In this document: positions 1-8,376 of the stretch, piece after piece
Layout: each line of letters begins with the position of its first letter
Numbering within the stretch: position 1 is the first letter of the stretch
NCBI GenBank assembly: GCA_028287135.1
Contig: JAQBQE010000011.1
Coordinates: 16,846 to 80,845, forward strand
Length of the DNA: 64,000 bases
Source: Myxococcales bacterium
GTDB taxonomy: Bacteria > Myxococcota_A > Polyangia > Haliangiales > Haliangiaceae
Direction of reading: 5' to 3'
Notes under the pieces: generated by a model
Databases searched by the model: none
What the model saw: the letters and a program-made list of their open reading frames with translations, nothing else
Told to the model about the DNA's origin: nothing
Program-made: the position numbers and the translations under genes

Positions 1-1
1 C

Positions 2-523
2 AACCCGCAGGTCTTCCTCCGCTCGTTCCCGATGTACGAGGGGCTCGAGCTCGGTCAGGTCACATCCTTCCTGCGCCCGATCACCCTCGACTTCATCGGC
101 AAGGTCCGCGCCGCGACCAGGATGAAGATCGCGGTCAAGGGCATCGTCACGGCAGAGGACGCGCGGATCTGCGTCGACCACGGAATCGACGCGGTGTGGG
201 TGTCGAATCACGGCGGCCGCCAGGAGAACAGCGGGGTGGCGACGATCGAGACTCTGCAGGAAGTGGTGACCGCCGTCGCTGGCAAGCTGCCGATCGTGTT
301 CGACGGTGGTGTGCGCCGGGGCACCGACGTGTTCAAGGCGCTGGCGCTCGGCGCGACCGCGGTCGGCATCGGTCGGCCCCAGGCGTGGGCCCTCGGCGCC
401 TTCGGAGCCGCCGGCGTCGAGCGCGCACTCGAGCTCCTCCAGCTCGAGCTCACGAAGACGATGCAGATCGTCGGCACGCCCTCGATCGCCGCGATCACGC
501 CCGCGCACGTGCGCTGGCGCTGA
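2..523 (+). CDS. FMN-dependent 2-hydroxy-acid oxidase, C-terminal part
   Basis: This is the C-terminal half of an FMN-dependent alpha-hydroxy-acid dehydrogenase/oxidase (lactate oxidase, lactate monooxygenase or glycolate oxidase type). The frame is open to the left window edge, so the start is missing. The family hallmarks are visible: a lysine in IAVKGI that contacts FMN N1/O2, the SNHGGRQ active-site segment carrying the catalytic His and Arg, and the phosphate-binding DGGVRRGTDVFKALALGA segment followed by GIGRP. These enzymes oxidise 2-hydroxy acids to 2-oxo acids and pass electrons to oxygen or a quinone. The substrate cannot be told from this part. The next gene is on the opposite strand, so this is the last gene of its unit. 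Confidence 0.9.
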   Translation, partial: NPQVFLRSFPMYEGLELGQVTSFLRPITLDFIGKVRAATRMKIAVKGIVTAEDARICVDHGIDAVWVSNHGGRQENSGVATIETLQEVVTAVAGKLPIVFDGGVRRGTDVFKALALGATAVGIGRPQAWALGAFGAAGVERALELLQLELTKTMQIVGTPSIAAITPAHVRWR

Positions 524-541
524 CCAGGTGGGGCTGCGCGA

Positions 542-1906
542 TCAGAAGCTCATCACGAGATCGCCGATCGCACCGAGCATCGTGCCCGTCCCGAGATCCG
601 GATACGTGGTGCGGAACTGGTGGACCTGGAGTCCGAGCTTGAGGCCCGGACCAAACGTCCGCGACACCGATCCTGCCAGGAACCGGTTCGATTCGATCCG
701 CGCCGCGCCATCGACGGCGATGCCAAAGCCGAGGCCGCTGTGGACCCGGTCCATGCCGCCGAGCACGAGCAGCGTCCACGCCTTGGTCGGAGCGTACGAG
801 AGCTGCGCGTAACCGCCGGTGGTGCCGAGCGCCTTGTGACGACCCGTCATCGGATCGATCCGTGGGCGCTGCCGGAATCCACCGAGGTACAGGTTGGTGC
901 CGCGGCCCGTGTAGGCCTCGCTGAGAAGCACGAACCCGCCGACCGGGATGATCAGCTCCGCACTCGCGACGTACGAGTTCAGATCTTCGGTCACCGGATC
1001 CACCGCCGTCGGTTGCTGGACGACGACGCCGGCCCGTTCCCCAGGCCCGACACGGAGCTTGCCGACGGCACCCGAGACGCTGAGCGTGAAGGGAGCTTGC
1101 ACGGGCCCCGAGAGAGCCGAGCCAGGGACTTCACCCTTGAGCTTGGGGTTGCGATAGACGAGGCGGCCCTCGAAGAACGGCAACGGCGGATTGGCCTGCG
1201 GCAGCGGCGTGATCTCCTGCGCAATGAACGGGAAGTCGGGCCGCCCTGCACCGACCTCCGCTGTGATCGGTCCCAGCGCCTTCGAGATCTTGGCGCCGGT
1301 GCTCGAGTACGCGAGGTTGCCGTAAAACCCCGGATACTGGAACGAGCCTGGAAAGGACGTGTTGATCGTCGGCACGATCATCTTTCCGACCGTGATCTTG
1401 AGGCCCCGATCGGCGTTCTCGAGCTCGATGATCGCCTGCGAGACGGAGAGGATCCGGCGGATATACACGCCGACGCCGAACATCCCCTTGATCGTGAATC
1501 CCGCGATCGGCTTCGGCACGGTAAACGCAGCGCCGAGTGCTCCGTTCACCATGAACGAGCTGTTCCACTCGCGCTTCAGCACGGACTCGGGGGGGGCCAC
1601 GAACTCGGGCACGTCGCCCTGGTTCAGCGGATCGACGCCGACGCTCAGCTGCACTCGACCGAACACCTTGACCACCGGCTTCGCGGGATCCGGTGATGCG
1701 GGGGCCGACGGCGGTGTCGCCGGTACCGGCGCTGCCGCGACCGGTAGCGAGGAGACCGGCGCTGCATCGATCGGCGCCGCATCAGTGGCGGGTGGGTCGG
1801 CAGGGGGGGGCGTGGGCGTGGTTTGCGCAGGTTGTCCCCACGCGACGGCCGACGCGAACGAGACGACCGAGACCAGTGCTGTCGACAGCAAGAAACGCAA
1901 ATCCAT
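542..1906 (-). CDS. Porin-like outer-membrane protein
   Basis: A 454-residue exported protein. It begins with a signal peptide (MDLRFLLSTALVSVVSFASAVAWGQ), followed by about 60 residues rich in Pro/Ala/Thr. The rest looks like a beta-barrel, with alternating hydrophobic strands and a final phenylalanine (LVMSF), the usual outer-membrane assembly signal. It contains a VFGRVQLSVGVDP segment near residue 80 reminiscent of porin strand one. I chose the ATG at 1906 because GAGAAG sits 7 bases upstream; an ATG at 1921 (MRSIN...) is in frame but has no clear ribosome site. I do not recognise a specific family. Its gene converges with the 2-hydroxy-acid oxidase gene and nothing nearby fixes a substrate. 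Confidence 0.75.
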   Translation of the reverse strand: MDLRFLLSTALVSVVSFASAVAWGQPAQTTPTPPPADPPATDAAPIDAAPVSSLPVAAAPVPATPPSAPASPDPAKPVVKVFGRVQLSVGVDPLNQGDVPEFVAPPESVLKREWNSSFMVNGALGAAFTVPKPIAGFTIKGMFGVGVYIRRILSVSQAIIELENADRGLKITVGKMIVPTINTSFPGSFQYPGFYGNLAYSSTGAKISKALGPITAEVGAGRPDFPFIAQEITPLPQANPPLPFFEGRLVYRNPKLKGEVPGSALSGPVQAPFTLSVSGAVGKLRVGPGERAGVVVQQPTAVDPVTEDLNSYVASAELIIPVGGFVLLSEAYTGRGTNLYLGGFRQRPRIDPMTGRHKALGTTGGYAQLSYAPTKAWTLLVLGGMDRVHSGLGFGIAVDGAARIESNRFLAGSVSRTFGPGLKLGLQVHQFRTTYPDLGTGTMLGAIGDLVMSF

Positions 1907-1961
1907 GTTGATACTTCTCATGACGGGACGATCATCGTGTGCCCGTGACCTTGGTTCCAGT

Positions 1962-2909
1962 TCATGCCGGTCTCATCGTCACTCGCGCCTGGCGGCGGCG
2001 CCCCGGCCCCCGGGGCGGGACGCGACGCCAGAGGTCGACCGAGAACACCGCGAGTCCGATCCAGATCAGGACGAACGCAGCGAGCTGCGCATTCGCCAGT
2101 GGCTCGCGGAACATAAATGTCGCCACCAGGAACTGGCCGGTCGGCGCGAGGTACTGGAGAAAGCCCACCATGGTCAGCGGAAGCTCGCGCGCTGCGCTGG
2201 TGAACAGCACGAGGGGCACGGCGGTGACCACGCCGGTTCCGATCAGCAGGAGATGCGTCGCCGCGTCGGCGTGGCCGAACGCACCCTGCGAGCCGAGCAC
2301 GCCCAAGTATACCACCGCGACCGGCGCCAGCAGGATCGTCTCGATCGCGGAGCCGACGAGGGCTTTGACCTTGGCGACCTTGCGGATCAGGCCATAGGTG
2401 CCGAACGTGAACGCGAGCACGAGAGCCGTCCAGGGGACGCGGCCGACGCGCCACGTGAGGACGGCAACGCCCATCATGGCGAGAGCGATCGCGATCCACT
2501 GCAGGGGTCGCAACCGCTCGCGCAGGACCAGGGTTCCGAGCGCGATCGAGACCAGTGGATTGATGAAGTAGCCAAGGCTTGCATCGAGCAGATGCCCCGA
2601 CGTCGTCGCCCACACGAACACGCCCCAGTTGATCGCGAGCACCGTACCCGAGAGTCCCATCACCGCGACGAGCCTTGCCTGACGGAGCGCAGCGAGCAGC
2701 GTGCTCGATTGCCCGGCGGCCACGACGAAGATCAGCAACGCGCCAACACCCCACAGCACGCGATGCGCGACGAGCTCGGCGGCAGACACGCGATCGAGCG
2801 ACTTCCAGTACAGCGGAACGATGCCCCACAGCGCGTACGCGAGGACGCCCTGAAGGACCCCTCTGATCGGCACCCCCGTCGTCGCACGCGCAAACGTCTT
2901 CTTCACCAC
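1962..2909 (-). CDS. rarD: RarD-type EamA permease
   Basis: A 315-residue integral membrane protein with about ten hydrophobic helices. The opening GVLQGVLAYALWGIVPLYWK is typical of RarD, a subgroup of the drug/metabolite (EamA) transporter superfamily. The protein would sit in the inner membrane; its substrate is not known for most members. The start is a GTG preceded by GGGGAAGG, and a second GTG follows immediately, so the exact start is uncertain by one codon. The basic C-terminal tail (RRVPPRGPGRRRQ) fits a cytoplasmic end. The gene is divergent from the HD-domain protein at 3300 across a 390 bp gap carrying repeated palindromes. Confidence 0.88.
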   Translation of the reverse strand: MVKKTFARATTGVPIRGVLQGVLAYALWGIVPLYWKSLDRVSAAELVAHRVLWGVGALLIFVVAAGQSSTLLAALRQARLVAVMGLSGTVLAINWGVFVWATTSGHLLDASLGYFINPLVSIALGTLVLRERLRPLQWIAIALAMMGVAVLTWRVGRVPWTALVLAFTFGTYGLIRKVAKVKALVGSAIETILLAPVAVVYLGVLGSQGAFGHADAATHLLLIGTGVVTAVPLVLFTSAARELPLTMVGFLQYLAPTGQFLVATFMFREPLANAQLAAFVLIWIGLAVFSVDLWRRVPPRGPGRRRQARVTMRPA

Positions 2910-3046
2910 CCTTCCCCGCGCTCGACCGTACAGGGACGTGATGTGCCCACATCCAAACCCGGCATCCGATCATCGACGATCAACATCGTTCGAACGCACG
3001 CTATCAACGAGAGATCCAGATCGCGACTGGCGGAAAATGCAATGAA

Positions 3047-3087
3047 CTGCACGCAACGTGCACACGGGGGCTGCACGCATCGTGCAC
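3047..3087. promoter_or_regulatory. Twin palindromic operator-like sites
   Basis: CTGCACGCAACGTGCAC at 3047-3063 and CTGCACGCATCGTGCAC at 3071-3087 differ at one base. Each contains the inverted repeat TGCACG-N3-CGTGCA. They lie 24 bp apart, a little over two helical turns, as expected for cooperative dimer binding. A half-site resembling CACGTGCAT lies at about 3101. The regulator is unknown; the sites could serve either divergent gene. Confidence 0.5.
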
Positions 3088-3140
3088 GGTGGGGTTCAAC
3101 ACGTGCATCGCAGGTGCGTTTCGACGCGCTGAGGGCGCTT

Positions 3141-3156
3141 CTCGTTATAGAACGAG
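3141..3156. repeat. Perfect inverted repeat CTCGTT-ATAG-AACGAG
   Basis: Six-base arms with a four-base spacer, lying 144 bp before the HD-protein start. The short spacer would allow an RNA hairpin, but no U-tract follows it, so it is more likely an operator or a chance palindrome. Confidence 0.3.
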
Positions 3157-3299
3157 CCGCGCGCGTTGCGAAACGAAACAGTCATTCTCGCCGGCTGCAC
3201 TTTCCTCACATCAGCAATGCGTGTCGGTGCCGTGCTCGTCGGATCAGCTGTGGATTGAAGTTGCTGATTCCATGGCGGAGCCGGTAAGCTCGACCGCTG

Positions 3300-4136
3300 A
3301 TGCGTCGACGATCGCTCCTGAAGCACCTTGCAACTCTCCCAGCAGCCGCCGGCCTTGCCGCCTGTACCAAAAGCGCCACCTCGGCAGTCGCGCAAGCGCC
3401 CGTCGCGCCGCCGCCGCCACCGCCAAGGCCGGTCGTGCCGACGACGACCGAGATCCTCGTCGACGATGTCACCGGACGACAGCGACAGTGGCCGATCAAG
3501 TCGCTGACCTCGTACACGACGAAGGAAGCCGAGGGCAGCTTGGATGCGATGCCGGCGAAGCCCACGTTGCAGGACTTCATCACGCATCGCTTCCTCCTCG
3601 CGCAGCATCTGCTCTATGCAGCGGACTGGGCGATGAAGCAGAAGCTGCCCGAGCCGATCATTCTCGCGTGCCTGCTCCATGACATCGGCCACAGCGTCGC
3701 GCGCCCCGACCATGCGTACTGGAGCGCGCAGCTCGTACGACCGTACGTCAGCGAGCACGTTGTCTGGGTGATCGAGAATCACCAGTCGTGCCGGTTCTTT
3801 GCGGACGAGGCGAACGGCTACAAGGGGCCGCCGGAGTTCTACAAGGTGTACTTCGGCGAGAACTACAAACCGGACGCGTTCACCGAGGCCACCTACAAGG
3901 CCGCGCGCAACCACAAGTGGTACATGGGCGCGCGGCTCGTCACGATGGCTGACCAGGAGACGCCCGAGCCCAAGGCCCTCTATGTCGGGGATGCAAAGCA
4001 CCGCCACCTGACGCCCGATGAGCTCACGGACATCATCGGTCGCAACTTCAAGCAGCCCCGGGAAGGGCTCGGCAACGACGGCTCGCCCGTCGCGCATATG
4101 TGGCGGACGATCATCAATCCTACAAGGATGCTCTGA
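3300..4136 (+). CDS. Exported HD-domain metalloprotein, oxygenase-like
   Basis: A 278-residue protein. The N-terminus has a twin-arginine-like start (MRRRSLLKH) and a lipobox ending AGLAAC (Cys22), then a proline-rich linker. The HD domain runs from about residue 90. Likely metal ligands are His103, His127-Asp128, His131, His138, His161 and Asp218. The extra histidines around HDIGH match the di-iron HD subgroup that includes PhnZ and myo-inositol oxygenase, not only simple phosphohydrolases. The next gene encodes a Rieske protein, also with a lipobox, 15 bp downstream. That suggests an envelope-anchored oxidase with its own electron carrier. The family and ligands are seen; the oxygenase role and substrate are inference. 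A cyclic or nucleotide phosphohydrolase role remains possible. Confidence 0.75.
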   Translation: MRRRSLLKHLATLPAAAGLAACTKSATSAVAQAPVAPPPPPPRPVVPTTTEILVDDVTGRQRQWPIKSLTSYTTKEAEGSLDAMPAKPTLQDFITHRFLLAQHLLYAADWAMKQKLPEPIILACLLHDIGHSVARPDHAYWSAQLVRPYVSEHVVWVIENHQSCRFFADEANGYKGPPEFYKVYFGENYKPDAFTEATYKAARNHKWYMGARLVTMADQETPEPKALYVGDAKHRHLTPDELTDIIGRNFKQPREGLGNDGSPVAHMWRTIINPTRML

Positions 4137-4151
4137 TCGGACACCGCTGCG

Positions 4152-4580
4152 ATGTCGTCGCAACGCCCGATGAACCGGCGGACAGCCAGCAAGCTGCTCG
4201 TTCTCCTGCCCGTCGCCGCCTGCGCGCATCGCAGGACCGCGGTCTCCGCTCCGGCTGGGCCCGCGTTCGACGCTGGTCCGGTCGAGGACTACCCACCGAG
4301 CTCGGCGGTTCGCTTCCGCATCCGCGGGGTGATCGTCGTTCGGGACCAGATCGGCGTGATGGCGGTCTCGGCGATCTGCACCCACGAGGGCTGCGTGGTG
4401 TCCCTGCAGTCCGATTCGCTGGTCTGCGAGTGCCACCACTCGGTGTTCACCATGGAAGGTGACGTGATCCAGGGTCCCGCGACCCGCCCCCTCCCCCACT
4501 TCAAGGTGACGCTCTTGGGTACCAGAATCTACGTAGACCCGGGCCAGGTCGTCCCAGCAACGGATCGCCTGATCGTGTGA
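4152..4580 (+). CDS. Rieske 2Fe-2S lipoprotein
   Basis: A 142-residue protein with a short basic N-terminus, a hydrophobic stretch and a lipobox (LPVAAC, Cys24). A single Rieske domain follows. Motif one is ICTHEGC (ligands Cys76 and His78, disulfide Cys81) and motif two is CECHHS (ligands Cys92 and His95, disulfide Cys94). Ser97 is in the position that raises the redox potential in bc1-type Rieske proteins. It lacks the extra subunits of a bc complex, and no cytochrome b gene is near. It is probably a membrane-anchored one-electron carrier for the preceding HD protein, with which it likely forms a two-gene operon. That partnership rests on context only. An upstream part of the same frame near 4100 is a shadow of the HD gene end. 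Confidence 0.85.
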   Translation: MSSQRPMNRRTASKLLVLLPVAACAHRRTAVSAPAGPAFDAGPVEDYPPSSAVRFRIRGVIVVRDQIGVMAVSAICTHEGCVVSLQSDSLVCECHHSVFTMEGDVIQGPATRPLPHFKVTLLGTRIYVDPGQVVPATDRLIV

Positions 4581-4603
4581 GCAGGGCGTAAACTCGTGGG
4601 CGG

Positions 4604-5428
4604 ATGGGCCGGCCCAAGGTCGTCATCGATCTCGCAGAGGATGATGCGACGCGCGCGCGCGATCTCGCGGCGGGCGGGCTGTTTGTCGACCATGACGTGA
4701 TCACGAGCGCGGGCTGCGACCTGGCGTTCAACGCCGAGTGCGAGCTGGTCGTGCGGGGCACCCGCGGGGAGCTCAGCGTGCCGGCACGGGTGGTGTTCGT
4801 CGATCCGGCGAAGGGTGCCGGGCTCGAGATCGTCGGCTTTGGACCTGCGATCAAGGAGCAGCTCGCGCAGCTGGTCCAGGTGCCCCCGGCGGCCGAGGGC
4901 GCGGACGCAAGGACCGCCGAGGATGCGGGTGATGCGGGTGATGCGGGTGATGCCGATGATGCCGATGATGCCGCTGACGCCGCTGATGCCGGCGGCGCGG
5001 ACGCTGAGCAGAAGAAGAAGTTCGCGCTCAACATCCACGAGCGGCTGCGCGGGATGACGCTCGCCGATCAGATCAAGACCGCGAGCAGCTCCGATCCGAC
5101 GACGCGGATGACGCTCGAGCGGCTGTACGGCAAGAACGTGTGGGAGGCGCTGCTGCGCAACCCGCGCCTGACCGCGCCCGAGGTCGCGCGGCTCGCGCGG
5201 ATGGGGACGATGCCGCGCATCCTGATGGAGACGATCGTCAGCAACGGCGCATGGCTGCAGATCGCGGAGGTCCGGCGGGCACTGCTCAGCAATCCGCGGC
5301 TCGGCGTCGACCAGATCGTGCGCGTGTTGCGGATGCTGACCAAGAACGAGCTCAAGGTCGCCTCGACGTTGATGGCGTACCCGCACGCCGTGCGCGATGC
5401 GGCGAAGCGGATCCTGAAGACGACCTGA
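4604..5428 (+). CDS. PilZ-like protein with Asp/Ala repeat linker
   Basis: A 274-residue protein in three parts. Residues 1-90 resemble a PilZ domain of the myxobacterial type: a segment beginning ARDLAAGGLFVDHD, then a beta-rich stretch ending in GAGLEIVGFG. Residues about 100-135 are a low-complexity Asp/Ala/Gly linker encoded by 9-base tandem repeats. The C-terminal 140 residues are helical and repeat-like (for example NPRLTAPEVARLARMGTMPRILMETI, partly echoed by NPRLGVDQIVRVLRML), reminiscent of the helical repeats found after PilZ domains in Deltaproteobacteria. Canonical c-di-GMP residues (RxxxR, D/NxSxxG) are not clear, so binding is unproven. It is 23 bp downstream of the Rieske gene and 35 bp before rph. 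Confidence 0.7.
   Translation: MGRPKVVIDLAEDDATRARDLAAGGLFVDHDVITSAGCDLAFNAECELVVRGTRGELSVPARVVFVDPAKGAGLEIVGFGPAIKEQLAQLVQVPPAAEGADARTAEDAGDAGDAGDADDADDAADAADAGGADAEQKKKFALNIHERLRGMTLADQIKTASSSDPTTRMTLERLYGKNVWEALLRNPRLTAPEVARLARMGTMPRILMETIVSNGAWLQIAEVRRALLSNPRLGVDQIVRVLRMLTKNELKVASTLMAYPHAVRDAAKRILKTT
4922..5003 (+). repeat. 9-bp tandem repeats coding Asp-Ala-Gly
   Basis: The unit GATGCGGGT occurs three times perfectly and then degenerates into GATGCCGAT and GATGCCGCT units. Every unit is 9 bases, so gain or loss of units keeps the reading frame and only changes the linker length of the PilZ-like protein. Confidence 0.85.
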
Positions 5429-5463
5429 CCGCTCGCGCGCGGATGGGGTAGCCTGCCGCCATC

Positions 5464-6165
5464 ATGCGCCCCGATGGCCGTCGTCCCGACCAGCTCCGCC
5501 CGCTCGAGATCATCCCGCACTACCAGAAGCACGCCGAGGGATCGGCGCTGATCAAGCTCGGTGATACGTGGGTGCTGTGCGCCGCGAGCGTCGAGGAGAC
5601 CGTCCCCGCGTGGATGACCGGCAAGGGCAAGGGCTGGCTGACCGCGGAGTACGCCATGCTCCCCCGCTCGACGCACACGCGCAGCAAGCGCGACCCCGGT
5701 GGACGCGGCAAGGAGATCCAGCGGCTGATCGGTCGGTCGCTGCGTGCGGCGGTCGATCTCAAGGCGCTCGGTGAGCGCACGATCGCTGTCGATTGCGATG
5801 TGCTGTCGGCGGATGGCGGCACGCGCTGTGCCTCGATCACCGGCGCGTGGGTCGCGCTCGCGCTCGCGATCGGCAAGCTCGTCGAGACGGGCAAGCTCCC
5901 CAACATGAACGCGCTCAAGCCTCCGGTCGCCGCGGTCTCGGTCGGCGTCGTCGGTGGCGTGGTCGTCCTCGACCTGCCGTACATCGAGGACTCGAAGGCC
6001 GAGGTCGACACCAATGTCGTCGGCTCCGAGGACGGATCGTTGATCGAGATCCAGGGCACCGCCGAGAAGGGGACGTTCGATCGCAAGCAGCTCGACGCGA
6101 TGCTCGATCTGTCGGCGATCGGCCTTCGCCAGCTCGTGGCCGCCCAGCGCAAGGTCCTGGGATGA
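5464..6165 (+). CDS. rph: Ribonuclease PH
   Basis: A 233-residue phosphorolytic 3'-to-5' exoribonuclease that trims tRNA 3' ends. It starts [13 protein letters not shown], the standard N-terminus, and carries the conserved [13 protein letters not shown] segment with the phosphate-binding TRSKRD arginine, the [19 protein letters not shown] catalytic stretch and the late [11 protein letters not shown] segment. Length is typical (about 235-255). Its stop overlaps the start of rdgB in an ATGA, so the two are translationally coupled, a gene pair found in many bacteria. Confidence 0.97.
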   Translation: MRPDGRRPDQLRPLEIIPHYQKHAEGSALIKLGDTWVLCAASVEETVPAWMTGKGKGWLTAEYAMLPRSTHTRSKRDPGGRGKEIQRLIGRSLRAAVDLKALGERTIAVDCDVLSADGGTRCASITGAWVALALAIGKLVETGKLPNMNALKPPVAAVSVGVVGGVVVLDLPYIEDSKAEVDTNVVGSEDGSLIEIQGTAEKGTFDRKQLDAMLDLSAIGLRQLVAAQRKVLG

Positions 6166-6800
6166 AGCAACGACCTCTCGTGTTCGCGACCCGCAACAAG
6201 GGCAAGCTCGTCGAGCTGCGCCAGCTGCTGCCCGGGGTCGATGTGCTCAGCGTCGACGAGGCCGCGCAGCGTCTCGGTCGCGAGATTCCCGAGGTGATCG
6301 AGGATGCCGACACGTTCGCGGGCAATGCGATCAAGAAGGCGCGCGAGGTGTCCCAGGTGACCGGCTTGCCCGCGCTCGCCGATGACAGTGGCCTCGAGGT
6401 CGATGCACTCGGCGGTGCGCCCGGCGTGTACAGCGCGCGCTACGCCGGCGAAGGTGCGGGCGACGCGGCGAACAACGCAAAGCTGCTGGCCGCCCTCGCT
6501 GGCGTCCCCGCCGCCGAGCGCACCGCACGGTTCCGCTGCGTGCTCGCCCTCGCCGACGTTGCGGGCGCGCTTGGCACCGAGACCCTGACCGCGGATGGCG
6601 TGTGCGAAGGAACGTTGCTCGACGAGGCCCGCGGCACCGGCGGGTTTGGCTACGACCCGCTGTTTCTGTTCCCCGAGCTCGGCAAGACGTTCGCGGAGCT
6701 CGGCGTCGGAACCAAGGGCGACCTCTCGCACCGCGCGCGAGCGATGCGCGCGATCAAGCCCCGCTTGCTGTCGTACCTGCAGCAAGCCAACGGCCAGTAG
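6162..6800 (+). CDS. rdgB: XTP/dITP diphosphatase (HAM1/RdgB)
   Basis: A 212-residue house-cleaning nucleotide pyrophosphatase that hydrolyses dITP, XTP and ITP to monophosphates and keeps deaminated purines out of nucleic acids. Family signatures are present: [16 protein letters not shown] at the N-terminus, [24 protein letters not shown] in the middle, GFGYDPLFL, and the closing SHRARAM. The ATG overlaps the rph stop codon, which fixes the start. The residue after the last signature, KPRLLSYLQ, is the usual short tail. Confidence 0.97.
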   Translation: MKQRPLVFATRNKGKLVELRQLLPGVDVLSVDEAAQRLGREIPEVIEDADTFAGNAIKKAREVSQVTGLPALADDSGLEVDALGGAPGVYSARYAGEGAGDAANNAKLLAALAGVPAAERTARFRCVLALADVAGALGTETLTADGVCEGTLLDEARGTGGFGYDPLFLFPELGKTFAELGVGTKGDLSHRARAMRAIKPRLLSYLQQANGQ

Positions 6801-6849
6801 CTGCGAAGTTCTCACAGTCGCGGGCGGGCTGCCTGATCGGCCATTCCCG

Positions 6850-6869
6850 CGTACCGGCGCGCTGGTACG
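6850..6869. promoter_or_regulatory. Inverted repeat before esterase gene
   Basis: CGTACC at 6850-6855 and GGTACG at 6864-6869 form a perfect six-base inverted repeat with an eight-base spacer, 21 bp before the next start codon. It could be an operator, or a weak terminator after rdgB, although no T-run follows. Confidence 0.3.
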
Positions 6870-6890
6870 GCGTTTGAAAAAAGGCAACGC

Positions 6891-8231
6891 ATGCCCGCCG
6901 ATCGGATCCTTGCTCGCGCGATTGTCGATACCGCGACCCCGCTCACCGGGTCGTGGTCCGATTTCGATCTCCTCGTCGACCGGATCGGAGATGCCCGGTT
7001 CGTGTTGCTCGGCGAGGCGTCGCACGGCACGCACGAGTTCTACCGGATCCGTGCCGAGCTCACGAAGCGCCTGATCCGCGAAAAGGGCTTCATCGCCGTC
7101 GCCGCGGAGGCCGACTGGCCCGACGCCTATCGCATCCATCGCTACGTGCGTGGCGTAGGCAAGGACCCCGACGCGACCGAGGCGCTGGCTGACTTCAAGC
7201 GGTTTCCGCAGTGGATGTGGCGCAATGCAGACATCCTCGATCTCGTCGGCTGGCTGCGAGCCCACAACGACCACGTGATCGACCTGAGTCGCAAGGTCGG
7301 CTTCTATGGGCTCGACGTGTACTCGCTCCACGGGTCGATCCAGGCCGTGCTCGCGTATCTCGCGCGCACGGATCCAGACGCCGAACGCGAGGCCCGCTCG
7401 CGCTACGCATGCTTCGACACGCTCGCTGCCGAACCGCAGCTCTACGGGCAGGTCACGGCGCTCGGCATCCGCAAGGATTGCGAGCAAGAGGCGGTCGATC
7501 AGCTCGTGGATCTGCAGCGCCGGCGAGCGGACCTGCTCCGCAGGCATGGCGTCCTCGCCGAGGACGAGCAGTTCGAGGCCGAGCAAAATGCGCGCGTCGT
7601 GGCGCGGGCCGAGGAGTACTACCGAGCGATGTACCTCGGCGGCGTGTCGACCTGGAATCTGCGAGACACGCACATGATGGACACGCTCGACGCGCTGGCG
7701 CTCCATCTCGAGCGACACGGCACCCGCGCGAAGATCGTCGTGTGGGCTCACAACTCGCACATCGGCGACGCCAGCGCGACCGACCGCGGCGAACACGGCG
7801 AGCTCAACATCGGTCAGCTCTGCCGCGCGCGCCATCCGGGCGAGACGGTGCTCGTCGGCTTCAGCACGTATCACGGCACCGTGACTGCCGCATCGGACTG
7901 GGGCCAGGCCGCGGAGCGGAAGCGGGTCCGGCCCGCGCTGCCCCACAGCTACGAGTCGCTCTTCCACGCCACTGGCGTCCCGAGCTTCTTGTTGCTGCTC
8001 GAACAGCTCGGGGAGGCTGCGGGCGCGCTCCACGAGCCTCGACTGCAGCGCGCGATCGGGGTCGTGTACCGACCGCAGACCGAGCGTGCGAGCCATTACT
8101 ACCACGTCCACCTCCCCGACCAGTTCGACGCGATCTTTCACCTCGACGAGACGCGAGCCCTCGAACCGCTCGAGAGAACGGCTGAGTGGGAACGCGGCGA
8201 GCTGCCGGAGACGTTCCCGACGGGGTTGTAG
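6891..8231 (+). CDS. Erythromycin-esterase-like protein
   Basis: A 446-residue member of the erythromycin esterase (EreA/succinoglycan biosynthesis) family. The conserved active-site segments are visible: GEASHGTHEFYRIRAELTKRLI, AAEADWPDAYRIHRYVRG, MWRNADILDLVGWLRAHN, GFYGLDVYSLH and VVWAHNSHIGDA. The His and Glu residues in these form the metal-independent catalytic site of EreB/EreC-type enzymes. Family members hydrolyse macrolide lactone rings, but many chromosomal homologues have unknown substrates, so resistance cannot be assumed. The ATG is preceded by AAGG at a good 7-base spacing. No antibiotic pathway genes are adjacent. Confidence 0.88.
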   Translation: MPADRILARAIVDTATPLTGSWSDFDLLVDRIGDARFVLLGEASHGTHEFYRIRAELTKRLIREKGFIAVAAEADWPDAYRIHRYVRGVGKDPDATEALADFKRFPQWMWRNADILDLVGWLRAHNDHVIDLSRKVGFYGLDVYSLHGSIQAVLAYLARTDPDAEREARSRYACFDTLAAEPQLYGQVTALGIRKDCEQEAVDQLVDLQRRRADLLRRHGVLAEDEQFEAEQNARVVARAEEYYRAMYLGGVSTWNLRDTHMMDTLDALALHLERHGTRAKIVVWAHNSHIGDASATDRGEHGELNIGQLCRARHPGETVLVGFSTYHGTVTAASDWGQAAERKRVRPALPHSYESLFHATGVPSFLLLLEQLGEAAGALHEPRLQRAIGVVYRPQTERASHYYHVHLPDQFDAIFHLDETRALEPLERTAEWERGELPETFPTGL

Positions 8232-8376
8232 TGCATCCTCAACGACGTCCGTGCGGCAGCACGGGCCTGGGCGCACGGCGCGATACCGGCGCTCGCGCAA
8301 ACCGTCGTCCATCAGCTCCGCCCGCCGCGATCGCGGTCCTCATCTTGCGACGGGTTTCTGGAGGGAGCGCCGATCC

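Larger units (their letters stand above)
2910..3299. promoter_or_regulatory. Divergent intergenic region with repeated palindromes
   Basis: This 390 bp gap separates rarD (minus) from the HD/Rieske pair (plus). No convincing gene is seen in it. It carries two copies of a 17-base near-palindrome, a possible third half-site near 3100-3113, and a perfect inverted repeat at 3141-3156. It is the natural place for two divergent promoters, though I could not single out a -35/-10 pair with confidence. Confidence 0.5.

Noticed and set aside
5520..8312. A 930-codon open frame on the minus strand
   Set aside because: It lies opposite rph, rdgB and the erythromycin-esterase-like gene, all of which have clear family motifs. 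Long antisense frames are common in GC-rich DNA.
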